The translations under genes and the position numbers were made by a program. Positions 33,989-41,837 of a stretch of DNA of 64,000 nt are shown one piece after another. This DNA is from CALHVX01 sp964640725 (GTDB lineage Bacteria > Pseudomonadota > Gammaproteobacteria > Pseudomonadales > Azotimanducaceae), in assembly GCA_964640725.1 (NCBI GenBank), contig CAZXIJ010000020.1:1-64000 (forward strand), in the 5' to 3' direction. The notes under the pieces were generated by a model. The model worked only from the letters and a program-made list of their open reading frames with translations. It ran no database searches and was not told where the DNA came from. Positions within the stretch are counted from its first letter, which is position 1; each line of letters opens with the position of its first letter.

Positions 33989-34480
33989 ATGCTGGGATCA
34001 CTGTTCGACTTTGCCAAAGATATGGGCAAAAAACTGTTTACGAGCGATGCTGAGGCGGGGATGTCCATCCTGCAGCACATCGAAGCCAACAACCCGGGGG
34101 TGAACCCGTTGTCCGTCGACTACGATGACGGCAAGGTCACCATGAGCGGTCTGGCGACCACCGCAGAGGCCAAAGAGAAAGCGGTCCTCATGGCCGGCAA
34201 TGTTGAAGGCGTTGAGTCTGTGAACGCCGACGCGATCGAAGTCGATCAACCGATTCCCGCGGCTCCGGCTGACGCGGCGCCGGACGAAGGCTTTAGCGGT
34301 GTGCTGCCTGGCACCCGCTACTACACGATCCAGAAAGGCGACACGCTGTACGCGGTGGCCAAAGAGTTTTACGGCAACGGCATGAAGTATCCGGAGATCT
34401 TCGAAGCCAACCGTGAAGTGATCGAAGACCCGGACAAGATTTACCCGGGCCAGAAGATCCGTATCCCGACGTTGGGCTAG
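33989..34480 (+). CDS. kbp: BON-LysM protein (Kbp/YgaU family)
   Basis: A 163-residue protein resembling the E. coli potassium-binding protein Kbp. It starts MLGSLFDFAKDMGKKLF, has a BON domain (about residues 30-85: LSVDYDDGKVTMSGLATTAE, VEGVESVNADAI), a Pro/Ala linker, and a C-terminal LysM domain (YYTIQKGDTLYAVAKEFYG, IYPGQKIRIPTLG). E. coli Kbp is cytoplasmic and senses potassium. ATG 33989 follows a GAAGGGGAG ribosome-binding site; a longer in-frame extension upstream has no domain. Symbol by family similarity. Confidence 0.88.
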   Translation: MLGSLFDFAKDMGKKLFTSDAEAGMSILQHIEANNPGVNPLSVDYDDGKVTMSGLATTAEAKEKAVLMAGNVEGVESVNADAIEVDQPIPAAPADAAPDEGFSGVLPGTRYYTIQKGDTLYAVAKEFYGNGMKYPEIFEANREVIEDPDKIYPGQKIRIPTLG

Positions 34481-34558
34481 CCGGGTTCGGCGCCGCTGCT
34501 CAGGCAGTCGCGCCGTAAAGTGAGCGCCGCGGCGCCCGCCGCGGCAGTATCAACAGAG

Positions 34559-35119
34559 CTAGCGCAGGAACTTGCTGGCCATGCCCATCAGGTCGTCCAT
34601 GACGCTGCCGTCGCCGTCCTGATCCAGCAGGGACCCGAGCAAGCCGCCGCCGGGCTTGTCCTTGTTGAAGCTGTTGGCCAGGCTGTCGGTAAAGTTCGGC
34701 TCGCTCTGCTGCTGTTTGCGCAGGGAGCCCATCACCAGGCCAGCCACCATGGGCAGCATCTTCTTGATGATGCCGTCGCTGATGCCGGTGTTCTGGGACG
34801 CCTGCTTCGCGACCTCCCGGCTGACCTCCTTGCTGCCGAACAGATGGCCCAGAATGCCGTTGCCGTCCTGCACAGCCGCTTCCGAGGTGATCTCGCTCGG
34901 GTTGTCCAGGTAGCGGTCGTGGTTGCCCTTGTTCAGCGCGCCAATCAACCCGTCCAGGCCGCTGGCCGACTGGGTGTTGCGCTGCATGCCCTTGGCGATC
35001 ATCGGCGCGAGCTGCTTCAGCAGCCCGCTGGTCTGGTCGCCGCTGAGGTCGAAGTTTTTTGCAATCTGGCCGACAGCGCTGCTACCGGCGCCTTTCAACA
35101 AAATGTCCATCAGGTCCAT
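34559..35119 (-). CDS. DUF937 domain protein
   Basis: A 186-residue protein made of two DUF937-like helical repeats: an N-terminal one (VGQIAKNFDLSGDQTSGLLK, LAPMIAKGMQRN) and a second (EVSREVAKQASQNTGI, IIKKMLPMVAGLVMGSL), ending in LDQDGDGSVMDDLMGMASKF, which has a calcium-loop-like DQDGDGS. The function of the family is unknown. ATG 35119 is preceded by AAGGGGCAG. It lies downstream of mscL in the same direction but after a strong terminator, so it probably has its own promoter in the 149-bp gap. Confidence 0.82.
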   Translation of the reverse strand: MDLMDILLKGAGSSAVGQIAKNFDLSGDQTSGLLKQLAPMIAKGMQRNTQSASGLDGLIGALNKGNHDRYLDNPSEITSEAAVQDGNGILGHLFGSKEVSREVAKQASQNTGISDGIIKKMLPMVAGLVMGSLRKQQQSEPNFTDSLANSFNKDKPGGGLLGSLLDQDGDGSVMDDLMGMASKFLR

Positions 35120-35194
35120 GGCCTGCCCCTTTGCTGTGTTCTGGGCGACCACACTGCGGGACCTGAGCGGGCTTTTCAAGCGTAACAAGATTGC

Positions 35195-35222
35195 AAAAAA
35201 GCCGGCGCTGGGCGCCGGCTTT
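35195..35222 (-). terminator. rho-independent terminator of mscL
   Basis: An 11-bp perfect stem (AAAGCCGGCGC and GCGCCGGCTTT around TGG, 35198-35222) is followed on the minus strand by a run of T (AAAAAA at 35195-35200 on the plus strand). It lies 47 bp past the mscL stop codon. Confidence 0.85.
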
Positions 35223-35268
35223 AGGCTGGGGCGGCAATTGCCCCGGGCAGGATTGCTGCAGCAGCTCG

Positions 35269-35667
35269 CTAGCTGTTGGCGCGCAGCGCGTCGCGGATTT
35301 CCGTGAGCAGCAGCTCTTCCTTGGAAGGCTCCGGCGCGGCTTCCGGCTCTTCTTCCTGCTGGAGGGAGTTCATGGCCTTGACGACCATGAAGATCGCGAA
35401 GGCGATGATGATGAAGTCGACGACCGTCTGAATGAAGGTGCCGTAGTTCAGCAGCACTTCTTCTACCCCGTCACCCGCTTCCTGTAGCCTTAACGACAGG
35501 TTCGAAAAGTCCACGCCGCCCATTGCCAGCCCGATCGGCGGCATCAGCACGTCCGCAACGAAAGACGAAACGATCTTGCCGAACGCGCCCCCGATCACGA
35601 TCCCCACCGCCATATCCACGACATTGCCTCGCATCGCAAAGTCTTTGAATTCCGACATCATTCCCAT
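35269..35667 (-). CDS. mscL: large-conductance mechanosensitive channel
   Basis: A 132-residue inner-membrane channel that opens under osmotic down-shock. The N-terminus MGMMSEFKDFAMRGNVVDMA and VGIVIGGAFGKIVSSFVADV form the first helix; PPIGLAMGGVDFSNL starts the periplasmic loop; TVVDFIIIAFAIFMVVKAMN is the second helix; and the acidic C-terminal bundle ends LLTEIRDAL. Length and landmarks are normal. It ends in a strong terminator at 35195-35222. Confidence 0.95.
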   Translation of the reverse strand: MGMMSEFKDFAMRGNVVDMAVGIVIGGAFGKIVSSFVADVLMPPIGLAMGGVDFSNLSLRLQEAGDGVEEVLLNYGTFIQTVVDFIIIAFAIFMVVKAMNSLQQEEEPEAAPEPSKEELLLTEIRDALRANS

Positions 35668-35806
35668 AACAGTTCCCCAAGCTCATGTTCGCGCGTTTCG
35701 CGCAATTAATCGGACGATCGTCCTTTTTCGGCAGCAATATCTGCTGGCCTGTTGTGTGCGAGGCGTTTCCCTTGGCGCGCCGCGGGCCGTTTATACCCTG
35801 ATCGTT

Positions 35807-36241
35807 TCAGTGGGGCAAAGCCGGAGCGGCTTTAAAAGCGCGCCAGGCCAGAATCCCGATGGCGATGAGGGCGATGCCCTGAACGGGCGCCCACCAGCTG
35901 TGCCAGCTGGCCGGCTCCGCCGAGCAGATACCGGCACCGGCAAGGTTCACGGTGCTGTAGATCTTGATGACCGCCAGCATCGCCAGCGGGCTGATCAGGG
36001 CGAGCGGCGCGGCGGCCCAGCGCAGGGTCTGGTGCACGCCGGCGATTTTGCGCGTCAGGGGCAGCAGAAATCCGAAGGCGATCGCCACGGGCGCGAAGGC
36101 CAGCAGCAGGCGCCAGAACTCATCGCCGTCGCTGCCGCACTCAACCACCCGGGACGTTGCCAGCCACAGAATGTGGGTAAACACGATCAGCCAGCCCACG
36201 AGCGCGCAGCCCAGGCGCAGCAACAGCTCTGCGAAGTTCAC
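35807..36241 (-). CDS. small integral membrane protein, function unknown
   Basis: A 144-residue protein with four predicted transmembrane helices (about residues 8-28, 45-65, 75-95, 115-135). A loop contains the only cysteines (VVECGSDGDEF and GAGICSAEP), which could pair on the outside. It lies 11 bp downstream of the SPOR-domain gene on the same strand, so probably co-transcribed. The 139 bp between it and mscL hold a palindrome GGACGATCGTCC (35712-35723) of unknown meaning. Family not recognised. Confidence 0.65.
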   Translation of the reverse strand: MNFAELLLRLGCALVGWLIVFTHILWLATSRVVECGSDGDEFWRLLLAFAPVAIAFGFLLPLTRKIAGVHQTLRWAAAPLALISPLAMLAVIKIYSTVNLAGAGICSAEPASWHSWWAPVQGIALIAIGILAWRAFKAAPALPH

Positions 36242-36252
36242 GGGCGGTGCCG

Positions 36253-36750
36253 TTAGGGCGTGACTGAACGGTACTCGCGCAGGGGAATGAACCGGTTGCC
36301 GTCTTTGAAGTGCAGCTTGCCGTCCAGGTAGACCACGTTTTTGCGCTCTGCTTCCGATAGGCTGGCCAGCAGCTGGTCTTCCGTGCCGGAAGGCGCGTTC
36401 TTGCGCGGTTGCGCCTCGGCGCTGGCGCTCAGGGTATTGCTGGCGCTGAACTGGCTGCGCGCGTCAGCTTCTGCCCGGCGCACGTAGGCGCCGGGAAAGT
36501 CTCCGGCCAACAGCGGGAGCTTGTCCTGGGCTTCGTCAAAGCTGTCGAAACGCCCAACGCTCAGGGCGACGAGCCCGCTGTCGCGGCGGTTGAAGTAGAT
36601 CTCGCCGACGCTTCGGGCCGGCTCGACGAAGGATTCGCTCGGTGTGCGAAACGCGCCGATCTGGATGGTGTAGCTGTCCGCGTGCCCGGGCCCTGCGAGC
36701 AGCATTGCGCCGGCGAGCATGGCAAGGGTCGCCAGTGATCTGCGAAACAT
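36253..36750 (-). CDS. exported SPOR-domain protein
   Basis: A 165-residue protein with a signal peptide (residues about 4-24, ending GHA). Residues 25-90 form a SPOR domain, SYTIQIGAFRTPSES to SVGRFDSFDEAQDKL and FPGAYVRRAEA, which usually binds peptidoglycan strands stripped of stem peptides at division or remodelling sites. The C-terminal part (EAERKNVVYLDGKLHFKDGN) is unassigned. ATG 36750 is chosen because it starts the signal peptide; an in-frame ATG 27 bp upstream is possible. Neither has a strong ribosome-binding site. Confidence 0.75.
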   Translation of the reverse strand: MFRRSLATLAMLAGAMLLAGPGHADSYTIQIGAFRTPSESFVEPARSVGEIYFNRRDSGLVALSVGRFDSFDEAQDKLPLLAGDFPGAYVRRAEADARSQFSASNTLSASAEAQPRKNAPSGTEDQLLASLSEAERKNVVYLDGKLHFKDGNRFIPLREYRSVTP

Positions 36751-36833
36751 GGTGATCTGGTATGAAGAATCCTGCATGGCACCAACCCCGTTCAGTTGGC
36801 GGCATTGTCGTACAGCCGATGCGCAAAGGCCAA

Positions 36834-37469
36834 TCAGTCTTTGCCGTGGTCGTCGCCTTCAGCCTCGCTTCCGATGGCGAGCGGCCCCTCGGGCTGGGAG
36901 GTTTCCTGGCCACGCCGTTCGAACACTTGTTTGTAGGTGCGTTTGCTGGCCTTGCGCGGGTTGATGGTGACGGTTACCAGAAGACTTTCATCCGTCTGCA
37001 ATTCCAGGAGATAGGCGACTTTTCTGGACGTCGACTCGTACCGTGACTTGAGCTCGCGCTTGTCCCATCGGGTCTTGACGCCACGCCAGCGGCCCTGGCG
37101 AAAGCGCTCTTTGCCGACGTCGACATAAGTCATGTGCAGTTCTTCGCCGACCGTTGCGATCTCCAGGCGCTTGCAGCGCAAAATGCCTGGATCGCTGCTC
37201 GGGCCGGTGCTGGCCTCTGGCCGGTTGTTGCCGGTGGGCACCTGCACGCCGCCGACGCTGATGGTGCCGCTGAGCTTGCCGCCCGGCAACCAGTTGCGCG
37301 ACTCCACATTCTCGGGCTGCACAGCGGCGCTGCGCGTCTCGTTCAGGACCCAGTCGCCGACCAGTTCAGTGCCCGTGCCCTTGGCCAGAGCAGTGCTGGC
37401 CAGCAGCACGAAGGCCAGGGCGGGAAGCCGGGGCCAGGTCGTAAGGGTTCGGGTGCTGATCTGCTGCAT
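36834..37469 (-). CDS. exported beta-rich protein, function unknown
   Basis: A 211-residue protein with a signal peptide (residues about 13-30, ending ALA). The mature start GTELVGDWVLNETRSAA resembles lipocalin-like or other beta-barrel domains that open with G-x-W, and the later strands (LHMTYVDVGKERFRQGRW, VAYLLELQTDESLLVTVTI) support a beta-rich fold. The tail after residue 190 is acidic and His-containing. ATG 37469 has GGAG 8 bp upstream. It lies in a leftward run of envelope genes. No named family. Confidence 0.65.
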   Translation of the reverse strand: MQQISTRTLTTWPRLPALAFVLLASTALAKGTGTELVGDWVLNETRSAAVQPENVESRNWLPGGKLSGTISVGGVQVPTGNNRPEASTGPSSDPGILRCKRLEIATVGEELHMTYVDVGKERFRQGRWRGVKTRWDKRELKSRYESTSRKVAYLLELQTDESLLVTVTINPRKASKRTYKQVFERRGQETSQPEGPLAIGSEAEGDDHGKD

Positions 37470-37504
37470 ATCTTTGCTCCGCCGCTTGGCCATTGGATTG
37501 CCGG

Positions 37505-37981
37505 CTAGCGGTATCGTTCCCCCTGGTGATCAATCCAGCCGCCGTTGCGCCGGCCGCCGGGATCGTGATGGGTCCAGTGCACGACGCCGCCCTTGTCGGT
37601 CCACTCGTACTCCCCATGGAACCGGACCTCGTCGCCTTCTCGAATGCCGGCAACCCGCGGCGCCAGGTCAATGTTGTGGGCAATGAGAATCGTGGGCCCG
37701 CCCGGAATTTGTACCAGGAACCGCTGGTGCTGCGAACCTTTGGTGTCGTCCCGAAGCACCTTCACGACGCGCCCGGCGTCGGTGAGCCAGAGGTTGCTGC
37801 GGCGGCTGGCAAACGCGTCGCTCACCGGGCGTCGGGCCCCACGCTCGGCTGGCGCGGTGTCCGCGGTCTGGCCGGCGTTGGAGATCGCCGATGACAAGGT
37901 TTCTTCGTCGACGCCCAGCACCGCGGCGACGATGGCGATGAGGATCGCGCCGATGGCAGATCCCAGCTTCTTGCGGCTCAC
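37505..37981 (-). CDS. DUF3465 protein
   Basis: A 158-residue protein with an N-terminal transmembrane segment or signal (residues 6-24) and a C-terminal DUF3465 domain: RFLVQIPGGPTILIAHNIDL, DEVRFHGEYEWTDKGGVVHW and THHDPGGRRNGGWIDHQGERY. The last part, with its His and Trp pattern, is the family hallmark. The domain looks like an OB-type small beta barrel; its function is unknown. It lies 18 bp downstream of the HerA-like ATPase gene and 35 bp upstream of the next gene. Confidence 0.82.
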   Translation of the reverse strand: MSRKKLGSAIGAILIAIVAAVLGVDEETLSSAISNAGQTADTAPAERGARRPVSDAFASRRSNLWLTDAGRVVKVLRDDTKGSQHQRFLVQIPGGPTILIAHNIDLAPRVAGIREGDEVRFHGEYEWTDKGGVVHWTHHDPGGRRNGGWIDHQGERYR

Positions 37982-37999
37982 AGATCTCTTTCCTTGCGG

Positions 38000-39475
38000 T
38001 TATTTCAGCAGCGAGCCCAGCAGGCCGCGCATCAGGCGCGACCCCAGGGAGCGGCCCACAGATCGGGCGGCGCTTTTCAACAATGCTTCGCCCACGCCCT
38101 GGCGCTTGCGGCCGCCGCTGCGAGCCTTGCCGGCCTTTGCCTCCGCTTTCTCGCGGGCCGCCGCCGCTTCTGCCGCCTTCTCGGCAGCGGCAGCCTGCTC
38201 GGCGCGCACCTTCAGCATTTCGTAGGCGGACTCACGGTCGATGGCGGTGTCGTATTTGCCGTCCAGCGGCGAGCGTTGCCGAAGCGCCTTCTGCTCCGCC
38301 GGGGTGAGCGGTCCGATGCGCGATTCCGGTGGGCGAATCACAGTTGCGGAGACCGGGGTGGGCGCGCCGGCTTCGTCCAGGTGCGAGACCAGCGCCTCGC
38401 CGGTGCCCAGCTCCGTGACCAGGTCGGCGACATCAACGCCTGGGTTGGCGCGAAAGCCCTGGGCGACGGCCCGGATCACCTTCTGGTCTTTCGGGGTAAA
38501 CGCTCGCAACGCGTGCTGCACCTTCAGCCCCAGCTGACCCAGCACTGCATCGGGAACGTCCGTGGGAATCTGAGTCACGAAGTACACGCCCACGCCCTTG
38601 GACCGAATCAGTCGCACGACCTGCTCGATCTTGTCGAGCAAGGCATCGGGCGCATCATCGAAGAGCAGGTGCGCTTCGTCGAAGAACAGAGCGAGCACGG
38701 GCTTGTCGGCGTCGCCGCGCTCGGGCAGTTCCTCGAACAGCTCCGACAGCAGCCACAGCAGGAAGGCGGCGTACAGCCGGGGCGCCTCGCGGGTCAGCCG
38801 GGTCGCGTCGAGCAGGCTGATCACGCCGTTGCCCGAGAAATCCGTGCGCATCAGGTCGCGCAGCTCCAGCGCCGGCTCGCCGAAAAAGTGCTCTGCGCCC
38901 TGGGCTTCCAGCACCAGCAAGCGGCGCTGGATCGCACCGACGGACGCGCCGGAAATATTGCCGTACTCCCCGCGCAGGGCCTTGGCGTTGTCCGCCATCC
39001 AGGACAGCAGGCTGCGCAGATCCTTCAGGTCCAGCAGCAGCATGCCCTCGTCGTCGGCAATCGCGAAACAGGCGTACAGAATGCCGGTCTGGGTATCGTT
39101 GAGCTCCAGCAGGTTCGCCAGAATCAGCGGCCCCATCTCTGAGATGGTGGTGCGGATGGGCTGCCCGGTCTCGCCGTAAATGTCCCAGAACATCGTCGGG
39201 TAGCCACGCTGCTCGTAGCCTTCCAGCGGCATGAGGCCCAGGCGCCGGTCGATTTCTTGATGGGGCTTGCCGGCCGTCGCGATACCGGAAAGATCCCCTT
39301 TGATGTCCGCTGCAAACACCGGCACGCCGGCGCGGGAAAAGCCTTCGGCAAGAATCTGTAGCGTGACCGTTTTGCCGGTGCCTGTGGCTCCGGCGACCAG
39401 GCCGTGCCGATTGCTCATGACGCCGAGCTGCGTGATCAGCTGGCCGTTGCTGCCGCCAATGGAGATGTCTGCCAA
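38000..39475 (-). CDS. HerA-like ATPase (DUF853 family)
   Basis: A 491-residue P-loop ATPase of the HerA/FtsK branch (DUF853). Walker A is GATGTGKTVTLQILAEGF near residue 28; Walker B is VLALFFDEAHLLFDDAP; and the conserved FWDIYGETGQPIRTTISEMG and YFVTQIPTDVPD stretches fit the family. Such proteins are hexameric DNA translocases or helicases of poorly known role. TTG 39475 is chosen because it precedes the family's usual first strand (DISIG) and has GGGGCAG upstream; the frame continues open for 88 codons but without family character. The C-terminal 60 residues are an Ala/Lys coiled coil followed by a basic tail. Confidence 0.85.
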   Translation of the reverse strand: MADISIGGSNGQLITQLGVMSNRHGLVAGATGTGKTVTLQILAEGFSRAGVPVFAADIKGDLSGIATAGKPHQEIDRRLGLMPLEGYEQRGYPTMFWDIYGETGQPIRTTISEMGPLILANLLELNDTQTGILYACFAIADDEGMLLLDLKDLRSLLSWMADNAKALRGEYGNISGASVGAIQRRLLVLEAQGAEHFFGEPALELRDLMRTDFSGNGVISLLDATRLTREAPRLYAAFLLWLLSELFEELPERGDADKPVLALFFDEAHLLFDDAPDALLDKIEQVVRLIRSKGVGVYFVTQIPTDVPDAVLGQLGLKVQHALRAFTPKDQKVIRAVAQGFRANPGVDVADLVTELGTGEALVSHLDEAGAPTPVSATVIRPPESRIGPLTPAEQKALRQRSPLDGKYDTAIDRESAYEMLKVRAEQAAAAEKAAEAAAAREKAEAKAGKARSGGRKRQGVGEALLKSAARSVGRSLGSRLMRGLLGSLLK

Positions 39476-39912
39476 TGCACTGCCCCGGTTGTGGAAGCGG
39501 GCAGTGTAAAGCAGCTGCCGGCTGATCGCAGCGAGCTCGCTGCCGCGACTTTCAACGGCTTTCCGCGTGCTATATCGCGCTTTTGTCCTTGTAAATTCAG
39601 GGTAACGATCCAGCGGTTCGGGCTCGCAGCGCCTCACTTTCTGGCATCTTGGCCGCCGGTGCCGCCCGGGGGGTGTCATGTCTTTTGCCGCATTGCTGCA
39701 TGCCGGTTGCACAACTCCGGTTGCATGCCTGGCTATCATCGACTTGACGCAACGCCCGGGGCGAGTAGCCTTCGCCGCGCCGAGCGTGCTGGATGTTTAG
39801 CACAGGGGCGGGGAGCTGATCGACGAGCAATCGTCGATTGTATGGGAACCTAGATTCGAGAGCAGCGCGGGTACGGCGGATGCCGCCGGCGCAACGCAAC
39901 AGGAGATGAGAG
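39476..39912. other. 437-bp divergent intergenic region
   Basis: The region separates the leftward HerA-like gene from the rightward repeat lipoprotein. Apart from the weak leftward promoter candidate at 39569-39595, TTGACG (near 39743) is a possible rightward -35 without a good -10. A good ribosome-binding site (AGGAG) immediately precedes 39913. I see no convincing small gene or RNA structure, although the length leaves room for one. Confidence 0.5.
39569..39595 (-). promoter_or_regulatory. possible sigma-70 promoter of the HerA-like gene
   Basis: On the minus strand TTTACA (39590-39595) and TATAGC (39569-39574) are separated by 15 bp, which is short for sigma-70. It would give a leader of roughly 90 bases before the TTG at 39475. 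Weak support. Confidence 0.25.
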
Positions 39913-41094
39913 ATGTCAATGGCAACAAAGTCCACATGGACGCAGACAGCGGCAGCAGCGGCACTTGCCGGACTGCTGCTGGCAGGCGGCTGTACCAGCC
40001 AGAGCAGCACCGGCGGCAGCGCTGACGCAGACAACAGCAGTGTCAGCCTCGGCGGTGCTGATTCGCAACGGGATTCGCGCATCGCCGTACTGGAGCAGGA
40101 GCTGGCAAACCGGGAGTCGCGCATCACCCGGCTCGAAGATCAGCTGACCGCTGCCAGCGGCGCCAGCAGCAGCGCCAGCTCGGCGATGACCTCGGGAAGC
40201 AGCGACCTGTTCCCCCCGAATGCGCAGCCCGGCGAGTGCTATGCCCGGGTCCTGTCGCCGGCCCGCTTCAGCTCGAGCGAAGAGCGAGTGCTGGTCAAGG
40301 AAGCCAGCGAGCGCTTCGAGGTCGTCCCGGCAGAATACGAAACCGTCACCGAACGAGTGCTGGTCAAGGAGGCATCCACCCGCCTCGAAGTGGTGCCCGC
40401 GGTTTACGAGACGGTCACCGAGCAGGTCGTTGTGAAGCCTGCCGGCACCCGTATCGTCGAAGTTCCAGCGACCTATCGAACGGTGACGGAGCAAGTGCTC
40501 GATACCCCGGCAACCACGGTCTGGAAGAAGGGGCCGGCGTCTCGCTTCGGCAACGCCGCGGTGAGCGAGTCGATCAGTGCGACCGGCGAGGTCATGTGCC
40601 TGGTTGAACAGCCTGCGACCTACAAGACGGTCAAGCGTCAGGTGATCGATACGCCTGCATCGACCCGGGAAGTGACTGAGCCTGCGGTGACCAAAACTGT
40701 TGAGCGTCGCGTTGTCGCGCAACCGGCCACGACCCGCGAAGTCGCAATCCCGGAAGTTTACGATGACGTGACCGTGACCAAGCTTGTCAGCCCGGCGAGC
40801 CAGCGTCGCATCGAGATTCCTGCTGAGTACCGTACAGTGACCAAGCGCGAGCTGGTTTCAGCACCGGCAATGGCCTGGCAGGGCGTGCTCTGCGACGTGA
40901 ACGCAACTTCAGCTAACGTGCGGGCGCTGCAGTCTGCGCTGCAGGCCAAGGGCTACGACGTAGGCGGCATTGACGGCCGGCTTGGCCCGGGCACGATTAC
41001 TGCGGTGAATCGCTACGCGAAGAGCCTGAACATCCCCCAGGGCGCCAACTATGTGCCCATGGAAGTGATTGAAAAGCTCGGTATCGATATCTAA
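39913..41094 (+). CDS. repeat lipoprotein with C-terminal peptidoglycan-binding-like domain
   Basis: A 393-residue protein. A signal with lipobox-like AGGC gives a lipidated cysteine near residue 27, followed by a short coiled coil (RIAVLEQELANRESRITRLE) and a Ser/Ala linker. Residues 124-309 consist of about seven 23-residue repeats of the pattern VLVKEASTRLEVVPAVYETV, interrupted near 207-227. The C-terminal 65 residues (NVRALQSALQAKGYDVGGID, GRLGPGTITAVNRYAKS) match a PG_binding_1 domain. The likely role is an outer-membrane or periplasmic spacer bound to peptidoglycan. It is followed by a palindrome and a terminator, then a response regulator. ATG 39913 has AGGAG upstream. Confidence 0.82.
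   Translation: MSMATKSTWTQTAAAAALAGLLLAGGCTSQSSTGGSADADNSSVSLGGADSQRDSRIAVLEQELANRESRITRLEDQLTAASGASSSASSAMTSGSSDLFPPNAQPGECYARVLSPARFSSSEERVLVKEASERFEVVPAEYETVTERVLVKEASTRLEVVPAVYETVTEQVVVKPAGTRIVEVPATYRTVTEQVLDTPATTVWKKGPASRFGNAAVSESISATGEVMCLVEQPATYKTVKRQVIDTPASTREVTEPAVTKTVERRVVAQPATTREVAIPEVYDDVTVTKLVSPASQRRIEIPAEYRTVTKRELVSAPAMAWQGVLCDVNATSANVRALQSALQAKGYDVGGIDGRLGPGTITAVNRYAKSLNIPQGANYVPMEVIEKLGIDI
40282..40839 (+). repeat. 23-residue (69-bp) coding repeats in the lipoprotein
   Basis: Copies start at residues 124, 147, 170, 241, 264 and 287, with partial copies around 193-206 and 228-240. Each has a V-x-V stretch, a P-A-S/T-T-R core, then V/I-P-A-x-Y-x-T-V-T. The DNA copies have diverged, so this is an old protein repeat rather than a minisatellite. 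Confidence 0.8.
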
Positions 41095-41114
41095 GTGCTA
41101 CGCTAGCGCAGCAC
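41095..41114. promoter_or_regulatory. 20-bp near-perfect palindrome after the lipoprotein stop
   Basis: GTGCTACGCTAGCGCAGCAC starts on the base after the stop codon and is a palindrome apart from one mismatched pair. It may be an operator for the response regulator gene 50 bp downstream, or an RNA hairpin that protects the lipoprotein mRNA. Confidence 0.4.
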
Positions 41115-41124
41115 CGTAACAAGG

Positions 41125-41158
41125 ACGCTGCAGGGCGGAGTGGCCCTGCAGCGTTTTG
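41125..41158 (+). terminator. rho-independent terminator or attenuator upstream of the response regulator
   Basis: A 12-bp perfect stem (ACGCTGCAGGGC and GCCCTGCAGCGT, loop GGAGTG) is followed by TTTTG. It ends 5 bp before the ATG of the response regulator, so transcripts from the lipoprotein gene should stop here unless read through. No separate promoter for the regulator is obvious. Confidence 0.75.
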
Positions 41159-41162
41159 CACA

Positions 41163-41837
41163 ATGGATATCCTCTTACTGGAAGACGATCCGGCCCAGGC
41201 CCAGATGGTCACAGGCTGGATCGAGGGCGCGGGCCACCGCGTTCAACACTCGAGCTCGGGCACTGCCTTGCTGGACGCTGCCCGGGCCGAGTCGGGCTAC
41301 GATCTGATCGTGCTCGACTGGGAAGTGCCGGACCTGTCCGGGCTCGAAGTGCTCAAGCAACTGCGGGCGAGCCTGAACTGGCACGCGCCCATACTCTTTC
41401 TGACCCAGCGCGATTCGGAAGCCGATATCGTTGCGGCCCTGGACGCCGGCGCCGACGACTACATGGTCAAGCAGGGCTCCGAAGCCCAGCTGCTCGCCCG
41501 GATTCGTGCGCTCGGTCGCCGTCTCGGAGCCGACGAGCTTGACCTGACGGTCGGGCCCTACCGGTTCCTGCCCCAGTCCCGGCTCGTTTACGTGGGCGAC
41601 GAAGAGGTCAAGCTCACCGCCAAGGAGTTTGATCTGGCGCTGTACATGTTCCGCAATCTGGGCAAACTCATGGCCAGGGAACAGATCCTCAAGGATGTTT
41701 GGCAAGTCACCGGTCTCAACACGCGCACCGTTGACATGCATGTCAGTAGGGTCAAGAAGCGACTCAATATCAAGCCAGAGCAGGGTTATCGGGTGAAGAC
41801 GATTTACCAGCACGGTTACCGCCTGGAAGAAGTCTGA
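41163..41837 (+). CDS. OmpR-family response regulator
   Basis: A 224-residue regulator. Receiver: LLLEDDPAQAQ, phospho-acceptor Asp 52 in LIVLDWEVPDLSG, and Lys 103 in YMVKQGSEAQ. DNA-binding winged helix: VKLTAKEFDLALYMFRNLGK, LNTRTVDMHVSRVKKRL and YRVKTIYQHGYRLEEV. The stop overlaps the ATG of the LysM-FecR gene by one base (TGATG). It probably works with the CHASE2 kinase two genes downstream. The only ribosome-binding site is unclear because the terminator stem occupies the upstream bases. Confidence 0.9.
   Translation: MDILLLEDDPAQAQMVTGWIEGAGHRVQHSSSGTALLDAARAESGYDLIVLDWEVPDLSGLEVLKQLRASLNWHAPILFLTQRDSEADIVAALDAGADDYMVKQGSEAQLLARIRALGRRLGADELDLTVGPYRFLPQSRLVYVGDEEVKLTAKEFDLALYMFRNLGKLMAREQILKDVWQVTGLNTRTVDMHVSRVKKRLNIKPEQGYRVKTIYQHGYRLEEV

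Noticed and set aside
35712..35723. GGACGATCGTCC followed by TTTTT as a terminator
   Set aside because: It has no loop and lies upstream of the leftward mscL start; a perfect hairpin without loop is not a good terminator, and no rightward gene ends before it.
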